Positions 44,364-55,854 are shown, numbered from the stretch's first letter. The stretch: 56,289 nt of DNA from an uncultured bacterium (GCA_946188155.1 CAMHUC010000017.1:1-56289); one strand, 5' to 3'. The notes: generated by a model from the sequence alone, not told the origin. Numbers and translations: made by a program.

Positions 44364-45455
44364 ATGGCTAACATTACAGAAACAGCGAATCTGTGTGGTC
44401 TGAAGAGAGAGAACTTCCAGACCACCATCAATGGTAAGAAGACTGACTTGTACATCCTGCGCAACCGCAAGGGCTACGAAGTGGCAATCTCCAACTATGG
44501 CGGCGCCATCTGCGCCATCATGGTTCCCGACAAGGACGGCAAGGTGGGCAACGTGATCCAGGGGCACGACAGTATCGAACAGCTCATGAGCGGCAAGGAG
44601 CCTTATCTCTCCACGCTCATCGGCCGCTGGGGCAACCGCATCTGCAAGGGGCAGTTCACCCTCAACGGCAAGGAGTATCAGCTGGCCATCAACGACGGCC
44701 CCAACCACCTGCACGGCGGACTGAAGGGCTTTAACTGCAAGGTATGGGACGCCCGTCAGATGGGCCCCCGCTCACTGGCCCTGCACCGCATCTCATCATA
44801 CGGTGAGGAAGGCTTCACGGGCGAGCTCGACGTGACGGTGGAATTCACATTCACCGACCTCAACGAGCTGGTCATCGAGTACCTGGCAACCACCAACAAG
44901 AAAACCATCGTCAACCTGACGCACCACGCCTTCTTCTCACTGGCAGGCACGGCCGACCCCACCCCCACCATCGAGGACCAGGTGTGCGAGATCAACGCCG
45001 ACTTCTATCTGCCCACCGACGACACCGCCATCCCGACAGGTGAGATTCTGAAAGTGGAGGGAACCCCCTTCGACTTCCGCACGCCGAAGACCTTCGGTCA
45101 GGACATCGATGCCGACAATGAGCAGATCAAGTTCGGAAAGGGCTTCGACCACAACTACGTGCTCAACAAGAGCGAGGAGGGCGAGCTGAGCTTCGCCGCC
45201 CGCGTGACCGACCCGAAGAGCGGCCGCACGCTGGAGTGCTTCACCACGGAGCCCGGCATGCAGCTCTACACCGCTAACTATGCCAACGGCTACAAGGGTG
45301 CCAACGGTGCCACATTCCCGCGCCGCTCGGCCTTCTGCTTAGAGACGCAGCACTTCCCCGACTCACCGAACCGCCCGTACTTCCCCAGTGTGGTGCTGAA
45401 CCCCGGCCAGCGCTATAAGCAGAAGACCATCTACCGCTTCGGCATTGCAGAATAA
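44364..45455 (+). CDS. galM: Aldose 1-epimerase (cytoplasmic)
   Basis: 363 aa without signal peptide. It interconverts alpha and beta anomers of galactose or other aldoses. RWGNRICKGQFTLNGKEYQL, NHLHGGLKGFNCKVWDARQ (catalytic His), and TNKKTIVNLTHHAFFSLAG are conserved, as is the catalytic Glu region CFTTEPGMQLYTANY. It heads galM-MFS-galK, so galactose is the probable substrate. Confidence 0.94.
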   Translation: MANITETANLCGLKRENFQTTINGKKTDLYILRNRKGYEVAISNYGGAICAIMVPDKDGKVGNVIQGHDSIEQLMSGKEPYLSTLIGRWGNRICKGQFTLNGKEYQLAINDGPNHLHGGLKGFNCKVWDARQMGPRSLALHRISSYGEEGFTGELDVTVEFTFTDLNELVIEYLATTNKKTIVNLTHHAFFSLAGTADPTPTIEDQVCEINADFYLPTDDTAIPTGEILKVEGTPFDFRTPKTFGQDIDADNEQIKFGKGFDHNYVLNKSEEGELSFAARVTDPKSGRTLECFTTEPGMQLYTANYANGYKGANGATFPRRSAFCLETQHFPDSPNRPYFPSVVLNPGQRYKQKTIYRFGIAE

Positions 45456-45464
45456 ACAATAAAT

Positions 45465-45499
45465 CCCGTGATAACGTTATCCCGTGATAACGTTATCAC
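45465..45499 (+). repeat. 16-bp tandem repeat with perfect palindrome before the sugar transporter
   Basis: CCCGTGATAACGTTAT at 45465-45480 and again 45481-45496. GTGATAACGTTATCAC (45484-45499) is a perfect 16-bp palindrome. Its core ATAACGTTAT recurs upstream of araR at about 51179-51188. It could be an operator or another member of the spacer repeats. Confidence 0.75.
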
Positions 45500-45526
45500 G
45501 AAATATCGTAACTCAATATTCTGACA

Positions 45527-46804
45527 ATGACTGAGACAAAGAATAATGGCAAGCTGATTGCCATTATCACGATGTGCTTCATCTTCGCGATGATCAGCTT
45601 CGTGACCAATATGGGAGCGCCCTTCGGCAACATCTGGGGATTCGAATACCCCTTTGCCAAGGCATGGGGCAATCTGATGAATTTCGCCGCTTACCTCTTT
45701 ATGGGTATTCCGGCGGGTAAGATGCTGACGAAATACGGCTACAAGAAAACTGCCCTGATAGCTCTTATCGTGGGTATCGTGGGACTTTGCTTCCAGTATT
45801 TGTCAAGCCTCGTAGGTGCAGGCACTTACGTTTTCACTTATGACAGTATTCCTGTAGCCCTGAACCTGATTATCTATCTGCTTGGTGCATTCATCTGCGG
45901 TTTCTGCGTTTGTATGTTGAACACCGTTGTCAACCCCATGCTTAACCTCCTTGGCGGTGGTGGCAACAAGGGTAACCAGCTCATTCAGGTTGGCGGCACG
46001 CTGAACTCTCTCACCGGCACACTCACGCCGCTGCTGGCAGGCGTATTGGTTGGTACTGTGACCAAGGACACCAGTATGAGCGACGTTGCTCCGCTGCTGT
46101 TCATAGGTATAGCTGTATTCGCCATCTCGTTTGTTATCATCAGCCGTGTTACAATACCTGAGCCAACACTTGGAAAAGTAGCACCTCAGTACGAGCGTAG
46201 TCCTCTGGCCTTCCGCCACTGTGTGCTGGGTGTCATCGCCATTTTCTTCTATGTAGGTATCGAGATTGGTATCCCTATGGAGCTGAACTTCTATGTTACC
46301 AAGCTCCCATTTGAAGGTGCTGCCGCTATCGGAGGAACGCTGGCTGCCGCCTACTGGCTCCTGATGATGATTGGTCGTGCTTGTTCGAGTGCCATCTCGG
46401 GTAAAGTATCTACCAAGTTGCAGTTGTCTATCGTTAGTGCCGTAGCCATTGTGCTGCTGCTGATTGCCATCTTCATGCCAGAGAGCGCGACAATCGCATT
46501 CAGCGGACATGACGTGCCGGCAAAGGCGTTCATCATTCCTGCTTGCGGTCTCTGCACATCCATCATGTGGGGAGGCATCTTCAACCTCTCTGTTGAGGGT
46601 CTGGGAAAATACACCGAGGCTGCTTCGGGTATCTTCATGACAATGGTTGTTGGTGGCGGTATCATGCCCCTCATCCAAGAGGCTATCGCTAAGTCAGCTG
46701 GCGAAATCTTCAGTTACTGGCTGGTCATCGCCATGTTGGCCTACATTCTGTTCTACGCCCTCGTCGGCTGCAAGAATGTGAATACGGACATCAAGGTGGA
46801 CTAA
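45527..46804 (+). CDS. MFS sugar transporter (glucose/galactose, FucP/GluP type)
   Basis: 425 aa with about 12 membrane helices. The first loop is ANMGAPFGNIW-like with PAGKMLTKYGYKKTALIA (loop 2-3 of MFS). NTVVNPMLNLLGGGGNKGNQLIQ is a signature of the FGHS/FucP-type Bacteroidota transporters. It lies between galM and galK, so galactose or glucose proton symport is the likely role. Its base composition and codon choice (more T-ending codons) differ slightly from neighbours, which may reflect membrane-protein bias. Confidence 0.88.
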   Translation: MTETKNNGKLIAIITMCFIFAMISFVTNMGAPFGNIWGFEYPFAKAWGNLMNFAAYLFMGIPAGKMLTKYGYKKTALIALIVGIVGLCFQYLSSLVGAGTYVFTYDSIPVALNLIIYLLGAFICGFCVCMLNTVVNPMLNLLGGGGNKGNQLIQVGGTLNSLTGTLTPLLAGVLVGTVTKDTSMSDVAPLLFIGIAVFAISFVIISRVTIPEPTLGKVAPQYERSPLAFRHCVLGVIAIFFYVGIEIGIPMELNFYVTKLPFEGAAAIGGTLAAAYWLLMMIGRACSSAISGKVSTKLQLSIVSAVAIVLLLIAIFMPESATIAFSGHDVPAKAFIIPACGLCTSIMWGGIFNLSVEGLGKYTEAASGIFMTMVVGGGIMPLIQEAIAKSAGEIFSYWLVIAMLAYILFYALVGCKNVNTDIKVD

Positions 46805-46842
46805 TTCCATTGTACAATCGTAAAAAATACAATTGTAAAATA

Positions 46843-46878
46843 GTAAATAAATCGTAAATCGTTAAATCGTAAATCAAC
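46843..46878 (+). repeat. AAATCGT heptamer repeat before galK
   Basis: AAATCGT at 46849-46855, 46856-46862 and 46864-46870 (a T at 46863), then AAATCAA to 46877, followed immediately by the galK ATG at 46879. Confidence 0.75.
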
Positions 46879-48045
<1,167 letters not shown>

Positions 48046-48091
48046 AAGTACGCACAAAGGCACATTTAGTGTTTATAAAGGTTAAATAATG

Positions 48092-48122
48092 GCGGTAAAG
48101 TGTTATTTTTACACTTTACCGC
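48092..48122 (+). terminator. Terminator of the gal operon
   Basis: GCGGTAAAGTGT, TATTTTT, ACACTTTACCGC: perfect 12-base arms, followed by a T-rich stretch. Confidence 0.85.
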
Positions 48123-48222
48123 TCATTTTTATCTCTTTTTCGTTGGTCATTTCAGAAATAAGTTGTAAATTTACACCCAAAATAGAATTCAATAACTATA
48201 AAACAACTTAAAGCAAGTGACA

Positions 48223-49404
48223 ATGAAAGCACTAAAAGCATCATTGATGGGCTTCGGCGCAGCCGCGCTGATGCTCACAGCATGTGGCGGAGGCCAGCAG
48301 GCTCCGACATTAACGGTTTCGGGTCTCGACCCAGCCAAGTTTGACACCACCATTCAGCAGAAGCCCGTAAAGCTCTACACGCTGAAAAACCAGAGCGGCA
48401 TGGAGGTGTGCATCACCAACTACGGCGGACGCATCGTGTCGCTCGTCGTTCCTGATAAGAACGGTAAGCCAACGGACGTCGTGCTCGGATTTGACAACAT
48501 CGCCCAGTATGCCGACACCATCAATACGCCGTCGGACTACGGCTCCAGCGTGGGCCGCTATGCCAACCGCATCAAGCAGGGAAAGTTCACCCTCAACGGC
48601 ACAGAGATTCAGCTGAAGAAGAACGACGGCCCCAACTGCCTGCACGGCGGCGGCAACACCGGCTGGATGCACCAGGTGTACGATGCTGAGCAGATAGGCG
48701 ACTCCGTACTGCGCCTCACTATTGTAGCCGCTGACGGCGAGAACGGATTCCCCGGCAAGATGATGGCTGTCACCACCTATAAGATTACCTCCGACAACAC
48801 GCTCGACATGACTTGGGAGGCAGAGACCGACAAGCCCACCATCATCAATCAGACGAATCACAACTACTACAATCTGAGTGGCGACTTCACACAGCCCGGC
48901 TATGACCAGGTGCTCTACGTGAATGCAGACAACTTCACCCCGAGCGACAAGCTCTACATCCCCACGGGCGAGATTAAGCCGGTGGAGGGCACGCCGATGG
49001 ACTTCCGCACCCCGCATGCCATCGGCGACAGCATACAGTCGCAGTTCGACCAGATACAGAACGCCACTGGCTACGACCACAACTTCTGCCTGAACACCTT
49101 CAAGGACGGCAAGGGCGATGACACCCAGGTGTGCGCCAGCCTTTACTCGCCCAAGACCGGCATCTTCATGGAGATGTACACCAACGAGCCTGGCGTACAG
49201 GTATACAGCGGCAACTTCCAGGGCGTAGGCCCCGATGCCAAGATTGCCCGCAAGAAGGGGCTCACCTACCCCAAGCACGTGAGCGTATGCTTAGAGAGTC
49301 AGAAATATCCTGACTCACCCAACCATCCCGAATGGGTGCAGCCGGTGCTGAACCCCGGCGAGAAGTACTACAGCCACGCTGCCTATAAGTTCTCCGTAAA
49401 ATAA
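48223..49404 (+). CDS. Secreted aldose 1-epimerase lipoprotein
   Basis: 393 aa. It has a lipoprotein signal (MKALKASLMGFGAAALMLTA then Cys21), unlike the upstream galM. SVGRYANRIKQGKFTLNGTE, NCLHGGGNTGWMHQVYDAEQ and TIINQTNHNYYNLSG are the epimerase signatures; the catalytic Glu is in MYTNEPGVQVYSGNFQG. A periplasmic or surface-anchored epimerase would present the right anomer of arabinose or galactose for import. ATG 48223 is preferred to the GTG two codons upstream. First gene of the arabinose group. Confidence 0.9.
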   Translation: MKALKASLMGFGAAALMLTACGGGQQAPTLTVSGLDPAKFDTTIQQKPVKLYTLKNQSGMEVCITNYGGRIVSLVVPDKNGKPTDVVLGFDNIAQYADTINTPSDYGSSVGRYANRIKQGKFTLNGTEIQLKKNDGPNCLHGGGNTGWMHQVYDAEQIGDSVLRLTIVAADGENGFPGKMMAVTTYKITSDNTLDMTWEAETDKPTIINQTNHNYYNLSGDFTQPGYDQVLYVNADNFTPSDKLYIPTGEIKPVEGTPMDFRTPHAIGDSIQSQFDQIQNATGYDHNFCLNTFKDGKGDDTQVCASLYSPKTGIFMEMYTNEPGVQVYSGNFQGVGPDAKIARKKGLTYPKHVSVCLESQKYPDSPNHPEWVQPVLNPGEKYYSHAAYKFSVK

Positions 49405-49432
49405 TTACTAACATTTAAAATACAACTAAACA

Positions 49433-51157
49433 ATGAATTGGAGTTCACATGAATTCATCTGGCTCGACTGGGCAGTACTCGCCATCGGCCTTTGTGGAGT
49501 GGTGGCAGCCGTCTGGCATGCCATCTGGAAAGACAAGAAATCACAACAGGGTGAAGACTCTTCCGCTTACCTCTTCGGTAAGGGTGAGCCCTGGTACGTG
49601 ATCGGTATGGCAATCTTTGCCGCCAACATCGGATCGGAGCACCTCGTGGGCCTCGCCGGTACTGGTGCCAAGAGCGGTGTGGGTATGGCCCACTGGGAGA
49701 TGCAGGGATGGATGATCCTCATCCTGGGCTGGCTCTTCGTACCCTTCTATCAGCTGATGATCAACAAGATGGGAAAGATCATCACCATGCCCGACTTCCT
49801 GAAGTTCCGCTACACCAAGCGCACAGGCTACTGGCTGTCGGTTATCACGCTCGTGGCCTACATCCTGACTAAAGTCAGCGTGACAGCCCTGACGGGCGGT
49901 ATCTTCTTCAAGTACCTTTGGGGCCTGAACTTCTGGTACGGAGCCATCGGTCTGATCCTCATCACCGCTGTGTTCACAGTGTTCGGAGGCATGAAGGGCG
50001 TTATGACACTGTCTACCATCCAGACACCTATTCTTATTATTGGTGCGTTCCTCGTACTGTTCCTCGGCCTGTCAGCCCTCGGCGGCGGCAGCATCACTGA
50101 AGGCTGGACCAACATGATGGACTACTGCGGACAGCTGAACAATGGCTACGGCACGACCCACATGTTCCACTGGGAAGAGGGCGACTCAATGTATCATGAG
50201 TATCCGGGCTTCGTGGTGTTCATCGGTGCCTCAATCATCGGTTTCTGGTACTGGTGTACAGACCAGCACATCGTACAGCGTGTGCTTGGCCAGGTGCCCG
50301 GCGAGGACAATGCAGAGGTCATCAAGCGCGCACGCCGCGGTACGATTGCAGCCGGTTTCTTCAAGGTGCTGCCCTGCTTCATGTTCCTCATCCCCGGTAT
50401 GATTGCCGCCGCTCTGGCTCAGAAAGGCGTCTTCGTAATGGAAGAGACGGATGCAGCCTTTGCCATCATGGTTCAGCAGGTGCTGCCCGCCGGTGTTAAG
50501 GGTATCGTCACCATCGGCTTCATCTGCGCCCTCGTAGCATCGCTGGCCGCCTTCTTCAACAGCTGCGCCACCCTGTTCACCGAGGACTTCTACAAGCCTC
50601 TGAAGAAGGGCATGAGCGAGGAGCACTATGTGTTCGTAGGCCGTATGGCTACAGTAGTGGTCGTCATCCTGGGCTTCGCCTGGTTGCCTATCATGATGGG
50701 TATGGACACCCTCTACAACTACCTGCAGGGCATCCAGTCGCTGCTGGCTCCCGCCATGGTGGTCATCTTTGCCTGCGGTATCCTCAGTAAGACCGTTACC
50801 CCGAAGGCCGGTGAGTACACACTCATCGTGGGCTTCCTCATCGGCATGGTACGCCTGGTGACGAATGTCATCACCGACACAGGCCGTGCCACAATGGACG
50901 GTGCCTTCTGGGATGCCACAGCCTGGTTCTGGCAGACCAACTGGCTGGTGTTCGAGTGCTGGCTGCTGGTGTTCCTGCTCATCTTCATCTTCGCAGTGTC
51001 GAAGTTCACGCCTGCTCCCACAGCGGCTCAGATTGACGCCATCACCTTCACAAGCGACTTCAAGAAGAGCATCAAGGAGAGCTGGGGCGCATTCGACGTG
51101 ATTGGCACACTGGTGGTCATCGGCCTCTGCGCATGCTTCTACTGGTATTTCTGGTAA
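49433..51157 (+). CDS. Sodium/solute symporter (SSS family), probably arabinose
   Basis: 574 aa, about 14 membrane helices. SGLT-like pieces: FGKGEPWYVIGMAIFAANIG, GWLFVPFYQLMINKMG, FVVFIGASIIGFWYWCTDQH and QRVLGQVPGEDNA. It couples sugar uptake to sodium. Its position just before AraR and araDA points to L-arabinose; in Bacteroides the equivalent gene lies in the same place. The stop codon sits inside a perfect hairpin (51149-51173). Confidence 0.92.
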   Translation: MNWSSHEFIWLDWAVLAIGLCGVVAAVWHAIWKDKKSQQGEDSSAYLFGKGEPWYVIGMAIFAANIGSEHLVGLAGTGAKSGVGMAHWEMQGWMILILGWLFVPFYQLMINKMGKIITMPDFLKFRYTKRTGYWLSVITLVAYILTKVSVTALTGGIFFKYLWGLNFWYGAIGLILITAVFTVFGGMKGVMTLSTIQTPILIIGAFLVLFLGLSALGGGSITEGWTNMMDYCGQLNNGYGTTHMFHWEEGDSMYHEYPGFVVFIGASIIGFWYWCTDQHIVQRVLGQVPGEDNAEVIKRARRGTIAAGFFKVLPCFMFLIPGMIAAALAQKGVFVMEETDAAFAIMVQQVLPAGVKGIVTIGFICALVASLAAFFNSCATLFTEDFYKPLKKGMSEEHYVFVGRMATVVVVILGFAWLPIMMGMDTLYNYLQGIQSLLAPAMVVIFACGILSKTVTPKAGEYTLIVGFLIGMVRLVTNVITDTGRATMDGAFWDATAWFWQTNWLVFECWLLVFLLIFIFAVSKFTPAPTAAQIDAITFTSDFKKSIKESWGAFDVIGTLVVIGLCACFYWYFW

Positions 51158-51173
51158 GCCAGGCTTACCAGAA
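51149..51173 (+). repeat. Perfect hairpin across the symporter stop codon
   Basis: TTCTGGTAAGCC, A, GGCTTACCAGAA. Twelve-base arms with a one-base loop; the TAA stop lies in the left arm. Followed by ATAA-rich octamers, so it could attenuate transcription or be a repeat. Confidence 0.7.
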
Positions 51174-51176
51174 TAA

Positions 51177-51208
51177 TTATAACGTTATAACGTAATAACG
51201 TAATAACG
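51177..51208 (+). repeat. TAATAACG octamer repeat before araR
   Basis: TTATAACG, TTATAACG, TAATAACG, TAATAACG, four exact 8-base steps, ending 10 bases before the araR ATG. ATAACGTTAT in the first two units equals the core of the palindrome at 45484-45499. Confidence 0.85.
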
Positions 51209-51217
51209 AAATAAACA

Positions 51218-51895
51218 ATGACAGGATTCTATAGCGAACATTCCAAGGTCTGGCTGTCGGTAGACTGTATCATCTTCGGCTTCGACGAGAGTCAACTGAA
51301 GGTGCTCATAGGACGACGGCAGATGGATCCCGGTCGCGGCGAATGGAGCCTCTACGGAGGCTTCGTCCGCAGCGACGAGAGTGTCGACGATGCCGCCCAC
51401 CGCGTGCTCTTCGAACTGACAGGAATGAGAACGCTCTACATGCGGCAAGTCGGTGCCTTTGGAAGTGTTGACCGCGACCCTGGCGAGCGAGTGGTGTCGG
51501 TGGCTTACTATGTGTTCATCAACGTGGCCGACTACGACGACCGTCTTCGCAAGGAGTACGCGCTGGAATGGGTGAATCTGAGCGACATGCCCCGGCTCTA
51601 TTCCGACCACAACCAGATGGTGCAGGAGGCCCTGAAGAAAATGCGGCTTAAGATGACCACCGAGCCTGTGGCCTTCAGGCTGCTGCCTCCCCTATTCACA
51701 CTGACTCAGCTTCAGAAGCTCTACGAAGCTGTCAAGGGTGAAGAACTGGACAAGCGCAACTTCCGCAAGCGTGTCAAAGAAATGGAATTCATTGAGAAAA
51801 CAGAATTAATAGACAAGACTGGGTCAAAGCGCGGAGCATCGCTCTACCGTTTCAACAAGCGGCTCTACGATGAAGGCAAACATTTTAAATTATAA
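51218..51895 (+). CDS. araR: NUDIX-domain transcriptional regulator of arabinose genes (AraR type)
   Basis: 225 aa. An N-terminal Nudix fold (about residues 8-145) is joined to a C-terminal winged helix (about 150-225, with LQKLYEAVKGEELDKRNFRKR as recognition part). The Nudix box is GGFVRSDESVDDAAHRVLFE and lacks the two Glu of the hydrolase signature (RVLFEL instead of REXXEE). It is therefore a sensor rather than an enzyme, as known for NrtR-related AraR in Bacteroidota. The gene lies between symporter and araD. The gene symbol reflects this family and context; arabinose binding is inferred. Confidence 0.85.
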   Translation: MTGFYSEHSKVWLSVDCIIFGFDESQLKVLIGRRQMDPGRGEWSLYGGFVRSDESVDDAAHRVLFELTGMRTLYMRQVGAFGSVDRDPGERVVSVAYYVFINVADYDDRLRKEYALEWVNLSDMPRLYSDHNQMVQEALKKMRLKMTTEPVAFRLLPPLFTLTQLQKLYEAVKGEELDKRNFRKRVKEMEFIEKTELIDKTGSKRGASLYRFNKRLYDEGKHFKL

Positions 51896-51901
51896 CAAGC
51901 T

Positions 51902-52612
51902 ATGTTAGAAGAACTGAAACAAAAAGTATTTAAGGCTAACCTCGACCTGGTGAAGCAGGGACTCGTCATCTTCACCTGGGGTAACGTCAGCGGCATCGAC
52001 CGCGAAAAAGGACTGGTAGTCATCAAGCCTTCTGGCGTTGACTACGATGTGATGAAACCGGAAGATATGGTCGTCGTAGACCTGGAGTCCGGACAAGTGG
52101 TGGACGGCATCCTCAACCCGTCGTCCGACACCCCAACACACCTTGTATTATATAAGGCATTCCCCAACATACAAGGCGTGGTTCATACCCACTCCACCTA
52201 CGCCACCGCCTTTGCTCAGGCAGGCCGCGACATCCCCAACATCGGCACTACCCACGCCGACTACTTCTACCAGGACATCCCATGCACCCGTGACATGACA
52301 GAGGCTGAGGTAAAGGGCAACTACGAGCTGGAGACGGGCAACGTGATCGTAGACGAGATCCTCAACATCCGAAAGATCAATCCCGACCACACGCCTGCCG
52401 TGCTGGTGAAGAACCACGGACCCTTCTCCTGGGGAACATCTCCCGACAACGCCGTCTATAACGCCAAGGTGATGGAACAGTGTGCCAAGATGGCATTCGT
52501 CTCGTTCAGCGTCAACCCCAACACGACGATGAACCCGCTGCTCGTGGAGAAGCACTACATGCGCAAGCACGGCCCTAACGCCTACTACGGCCAGAAAGGA
52601 CAAAAACATTAA
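51902..52612 (+). CDS. araD: L-ribulose-5-phosphate 4-epimerase
   Basis: 236 aa. A class II aldolase fold enzyme that makes D-xylulose-5-phosphate. [20 protein letters not shown], the [12 protein letters not shown] zinc-His motif (about residue 95) and [12 protein letters not shown] are all present. It follows araR after six bases and precedes araA by 31. Confidence 0.95.
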   Translation: MLEELKQKVFKANLDLVKQGLVIFTWGNVSGIDREKGLVVIKPSGVDYDVMKPEDMVVVDLESGQVVDGILNPSSDTPTHLVLYKAFPNIQGVVHTHSTYATAFAQAGRDIPNIGTTHADYFYQDIPCTRDMTEAEVKGNYELETGNVIVDEILNIRKINPDHTPAVLVKNHGPFSWGTSPDNAVYNAKVMEQCAKMAFVSFSVNPNTTMNPLLVEKHYMRKHGPNAYYGQKGQKH

Positions 52613-52643
52613 TCACTAACTTTATAAAAAACTTAAAACAGAA

Positions 52644-54182
52644 ATGAAAGCATTTGAACAGTATGAGATTTGGTGGGTAACTGGCGCACAGTTGCTCTAT
52701 GGAGGTGACGCCGTGGTAGCTGTAGACGGTCACTCGAAGGAAATGGTCGACGGTCTGAACGCCACGGGCATCATTCCTATCAAGGTTGTATACAAGGGAA
52801 CTGCCAACAGCTCCAAGGAAGTGGAGGCCGTGATGAAGGCCGCCAACAACGACGAGAAGTGCGTGGGTATCATCACATGGATGCACACCTTCTCGCCCGC
52901 CAAGATGTGGATCAAGGGTCTGCAGGACCTGCAGAAGCCCCTACTCCACTTCCACACACAGTATAACGCCGAGATTCCCTGGGATACGATGGATATGGAC
53001 TTCATGAACCTCAACCAGAGTGCCCACGGCGACATCGAGTTCGGACATATCTGCACCCGTATGCGCGTTCCCCGCAAGGTGGTTTGCGGCTACTGGAAGG
53101 ACGAGGCCGCTCAGAAGCAGATCGCTACATGGGCCCGTGTGGCCGCTGGTGTGGCTGATGCAAGACAAGTACGCTGCCTGATGTTCGGTATGAACATGAA
53201 CAACGTCGCTGTCACCGACGGCGACCGTGTGGAGTTCGAACAGCGCTTGGGCTACCACGTGGACTACTATCCAGTTAGCTCATTGATGGAGTACTTCAAG
53301 AAGGTGACCGACGAGGAGGTTAACTGCCTCGTGGAGGAGTACAAGAAGGAGTACACCATCAAGATCGACGAGAGTGGCGAGGAGGTATACTGGCAGAAGG
53401 TGCGCAACGCCGCCAAGGCAGAGATTGCACTGCGCCGCGTGCTGAAGGACGAAGGTGCTACAGCCTTCACCACCAATTTCGACGACCTGGGTGATGCCGA
53501 CATCGACGCTCCCGACTTCTGCGGCTTCGACCAGATTCCCGGCCTGGCCTCGCAGCGCCTGATGGCCGAGGGTATCGGCTTCGGTGCCGAGGGCGACTGG
53601 AAGACCGCCTGCCTCTACCGCACGCTCTGGGTCATCTCGCAGGGCCTGCCCACAGGCTGTTCCTTCCTCGAGGACTACACCCTCAACTTCGCCGGCGACC
53701 GCTCCAGCTGTCTGCAGAGCCACATGCTCGAAGTATGTCCACTCATCGCCACCGATAAGCCCAAGCTCGAGGTTCACTTCCTCGGCATCGGCATCCGCAA
53801 GCAGCAGACGGCCCGTCTGGTGTTCACCTCAAAGACCGGACGCGGTATCAAGGCTACCGTCATAGACCTGGGCAACCGCTTCCGTCTGATCAGCCAGGAG
53901 GTGGAGTGCATCGAGCCAAAACCCATGCCCAACCTGCCCGTGGCCAGCGCCCTCTGGGTGCCCCAGCCCACATTCGAGATTGGTGCAGGGGCCTGGATCC
54001 TCGCCGGCGGCACACACCATAGTGCTTTCTCCTACGACATCACCGAGGAGTACTGGGAGGACTTTGCCGAGATGCTGGGTATCGAGTATGTCAAGATCAA
54101 CAAGGACACCAAGACATACGAGTTCAAGCAGCAGCTGCAGAACAATGAGATCTACTATATGTTGAACAAAGCCCTCAAGTAA
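52644..54182 (+). CDS. araA: L-arabinose isomerase
   Basis: 512 aa, typical. It converts L-arabinose to L-ribulose with Mn2+. EIWWVTGAQLLYGGDAVV at the start, MHTFSPAKMWIKGL, and the metal-binding GAEGDWKTACLYRTLWV, with catalytic Glu, are visible; SFLEDYTLNFAG and GTHHSAFS also. Five bases lie between its stop and the kinase gene. Confidence 0.96.
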   Translation: MKAFEQYEIWWVTGAQLLYGGDAVVAVDGHSKEMVDGLNATGIIPIKVVYKGTANSSKEVEAVMKAANNDEKCVGIITWMHTFSPAKMWIKGLQDLQKPLLHFHTQYNAEIPWDTMDMDFMNLNQSAHGDIEFGHICTRMRVPRKVVCGYWKDEAAQKQIATWARVAAGVADARQVRCLMFGMNMNNVAVTDGDRVEFEQRLGYHVDYYPVSSLMEYFKKVTDEEVNCLVEEYKKEYTIKIDESGEEVYWQKVRNAAKAEIALRRVLKDEGATAFTTNFDDLGDADIDAPDFCGFDQIPGLASQRLMAEGIGFGAEGDWKTACLYRTLWVISQGLPTGCSFLEDYTLNFAGDRSSCLQSHMLEVCPLIATDKPKLEVHFLGIGIRKQQTARLVFTSKTGRGIKATVIDLGNRFRLISQEVECIEPKPMPNLPVASALWVPQPTFEIGAGAWILAGGTHHSAFSYDITEEYWEDFAEMLGIEYVKINKDTKTYEFKQQLQNNEIYYMLNKALK

Positions 54183-54187
54183 GAGAT

Positions 54188-55780
54188 ATGACAGCAAAAC
54201 AGACTATCGAGGCCGGCAAGGCCATACTGGGTATAGAGTTCGGCTCTACCCGTATCAAGGCTGTCCTCATCGACGAGGACAACAAGCCCATCGCCCAGGG
54301 TTCCCATGAGTGGGAGAACCAGCTCGTCGACGGACTCTGGACATACTCCACCGAGGCCATCTGGTATGGACTACAGGACTGCTATGCCGAGCTGCGCAAG
54401 GACGTGATAAAACAGTACAACACAGAGATCGAGAGCCTCGCCGCCATCGGCTTCTCAGCCATGATGCACGGCTACATGGCCTTCAACAAGGAGGAGCAGA
54501 TCCTCGTGCCCTTCCGCACCTGGCGCAACACTAACACCGGTAAGGCCGCTGCCAAGCTCTCCGAACTCTTCAACTATAACATTCCACTGCGCTGGTCCAT
54601 CAGTCACCTCTATGAGGCTATCCTCGACAATGAAGAGCACGTCAGCGATATCAAATACCTCACAACCCTGGCAGGCTACGTACATTGGCAGGTGACAGGC
54701 AAGTTCGTCCTCGGCGTGGGCGATGCCTCTGGAATGATTCCTGTAGACCCCGCCACCAAAACCTATGATGCAGAGATGGTGAAGAAGTTTGACGAACTGA
54801 TTGCCCCGAAGGGTTTCTCATGGAAACTGCTCGACATTCTTCCCAAGTCGCTCAATGCCGGCGAGAACGCAGGATTCCTCACTCCCGAAGGCGCCAAGCG
54901 CCTTGATGTCAGCGGCCATCTGAAGGCAGGCATCCCCGTATGTCCGCCCGAAGGCGATGCCGGAACGGGTATGGCTGCCACCAATGCCGTCAAACAGCGC
55001 ACGGGTAACGTATCGGCTGGCACATCCTCATTCTCGATGATTGTGCTGGAGAAGCCACTGTCGAAGCCCTACGAGATGATCGACATGGTGACGACTCCCG
55101 ACGGCTCGCTCGTGGCCATGGTTCACTGCAACAACTGCACCAGCGATATCAATGCCTGGGTGGGACTCTTTAAGGAATACCAGCAACTGCTTGGCATCAA
55201 AGTAGATATGAACGAACTCTACGGCAAGCTCTTCAACAAGGCCCTCGAGGGCGACACTGACTGCGGCGGTCTGATGGCCTACAACTACGTCAGCGGTGAG
55301 CCTGTCACGGGACTTCAGGAGGGACGCCCCATGTTCATGCGCTCAGCCAATGACAAGTTCAACCTGGCCAACTTCATGCGTGCCCACCTCTACGGAGCCA
55401 TCGGCGTGCTGAAGATTGGCAACGACATCCTACTCAAGGAAGAGCAGGTGAAGGTAGACCGTATTACCGGCCACGGAGGCTACTTCAAGACACCTGGCGT
55501 GGGTCAGCGCATGCTCGCAGCAGCCCTCAACTCGCCTATCTCCGTCATGGAGACTGCCGGCGAAGGCGGTGCCTGGGGCATCGCCCTACTGGCAGGCTAC
55601 ATGGTGAACAATCCCAACAAGCTCACCCTCGCCGACTATCTCGAGGAGGTGGTATTCGCAGGCAACAAGGGCACATCGATTGCGCCTACAGCTGAGGATG
55701 TTGCTGGTTTCAACAAGTACATAGAGAACTACAAGCAGTGCCTGCCAGTTGAGCAGTGCGCTGTAGAACATAAGAACTAA
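54188..55780 (+). CDS. FGGY-family carbohydrate kinase (ribulokinase role)
   Basis: 530 aa. The phosphate-1 motif [16 protein letters not shown] is near residue 16; DASGMIPVD and [26 protein letters not shown] and [16 protein letters not shown] are FGGY signatures. In Bacteroidales this xylulokinase-like ATPase replaces classic AraB in the arabinose operon and would phosphorylate L-ribulose. It could also act on xylulose. Position after araD-araA supports the ribulokinase role. Confidence 0.9.
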   Translation: MTAKQTIEAGKAILGIEFGSTRIKAVLIDEDNKPIAQGSHEWENQLVDGLWTYSTEAIWYGLQDCYAELRKDVIKQYNTEIESLAAIGFSAMMHGYMAFNKEEQILVPFRTWRNTNTGKAAAKLSELFNYNIPLRWSISHLYEAILDNEEHVSDIKYLTTLAGYVHWQVTGKFVLGVGDASGMIPVDPATKTYDAEMVKKFDELIAPKGFSWKLLDILPKSLNAGENAGFLTPEGAKRLDVSGHLKAGIPVCPPEGDAGTGMAATNAVKQRTGNVSAGTSSFSMIVLEKPLSKPYEMIDMVTTPDGSLVAMVHCNNCTSDINAWVGLFKEYQQLLGIKVDMNELYGKLFNKALEGDTDCGGLMAYNYVSGEPVTGLQEGRPMFMRSANDKFNLANFMRAHLYGAIGVLKIGNDILLKEEQVKVDRITGHGGYFKTPGVGQRMLAAALNSPISVMETAGEGGAWGIALLAGYMVNNPNKLTLADYLEEVVFAGNKGTSIAPTAEDVAGFNKYIENYKQCLPVEQCAVEHKN

Positions 55781-55790
55781 AACTTCTTTC

Positions 55791-55854
55791 GCAACGGAAT
55801 ACAGGACTGTCACGACTCACATTTACGAAGTCATTAAGTCCTGTGTTCCGCTGC
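55791..55854 (+). repeat. Inverted repeat between the kinase and arabinofuranosidase genes
   Basis: Arms 55791-55808 and 55837-55854 (18 bases, about three mismatches) contain CGGAAtACAGGACT and AGTCCTGTgTTCCG. No T run follows, so it may be a regulatory structure or repeat rather than a terminator. Confidence 0.5.
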
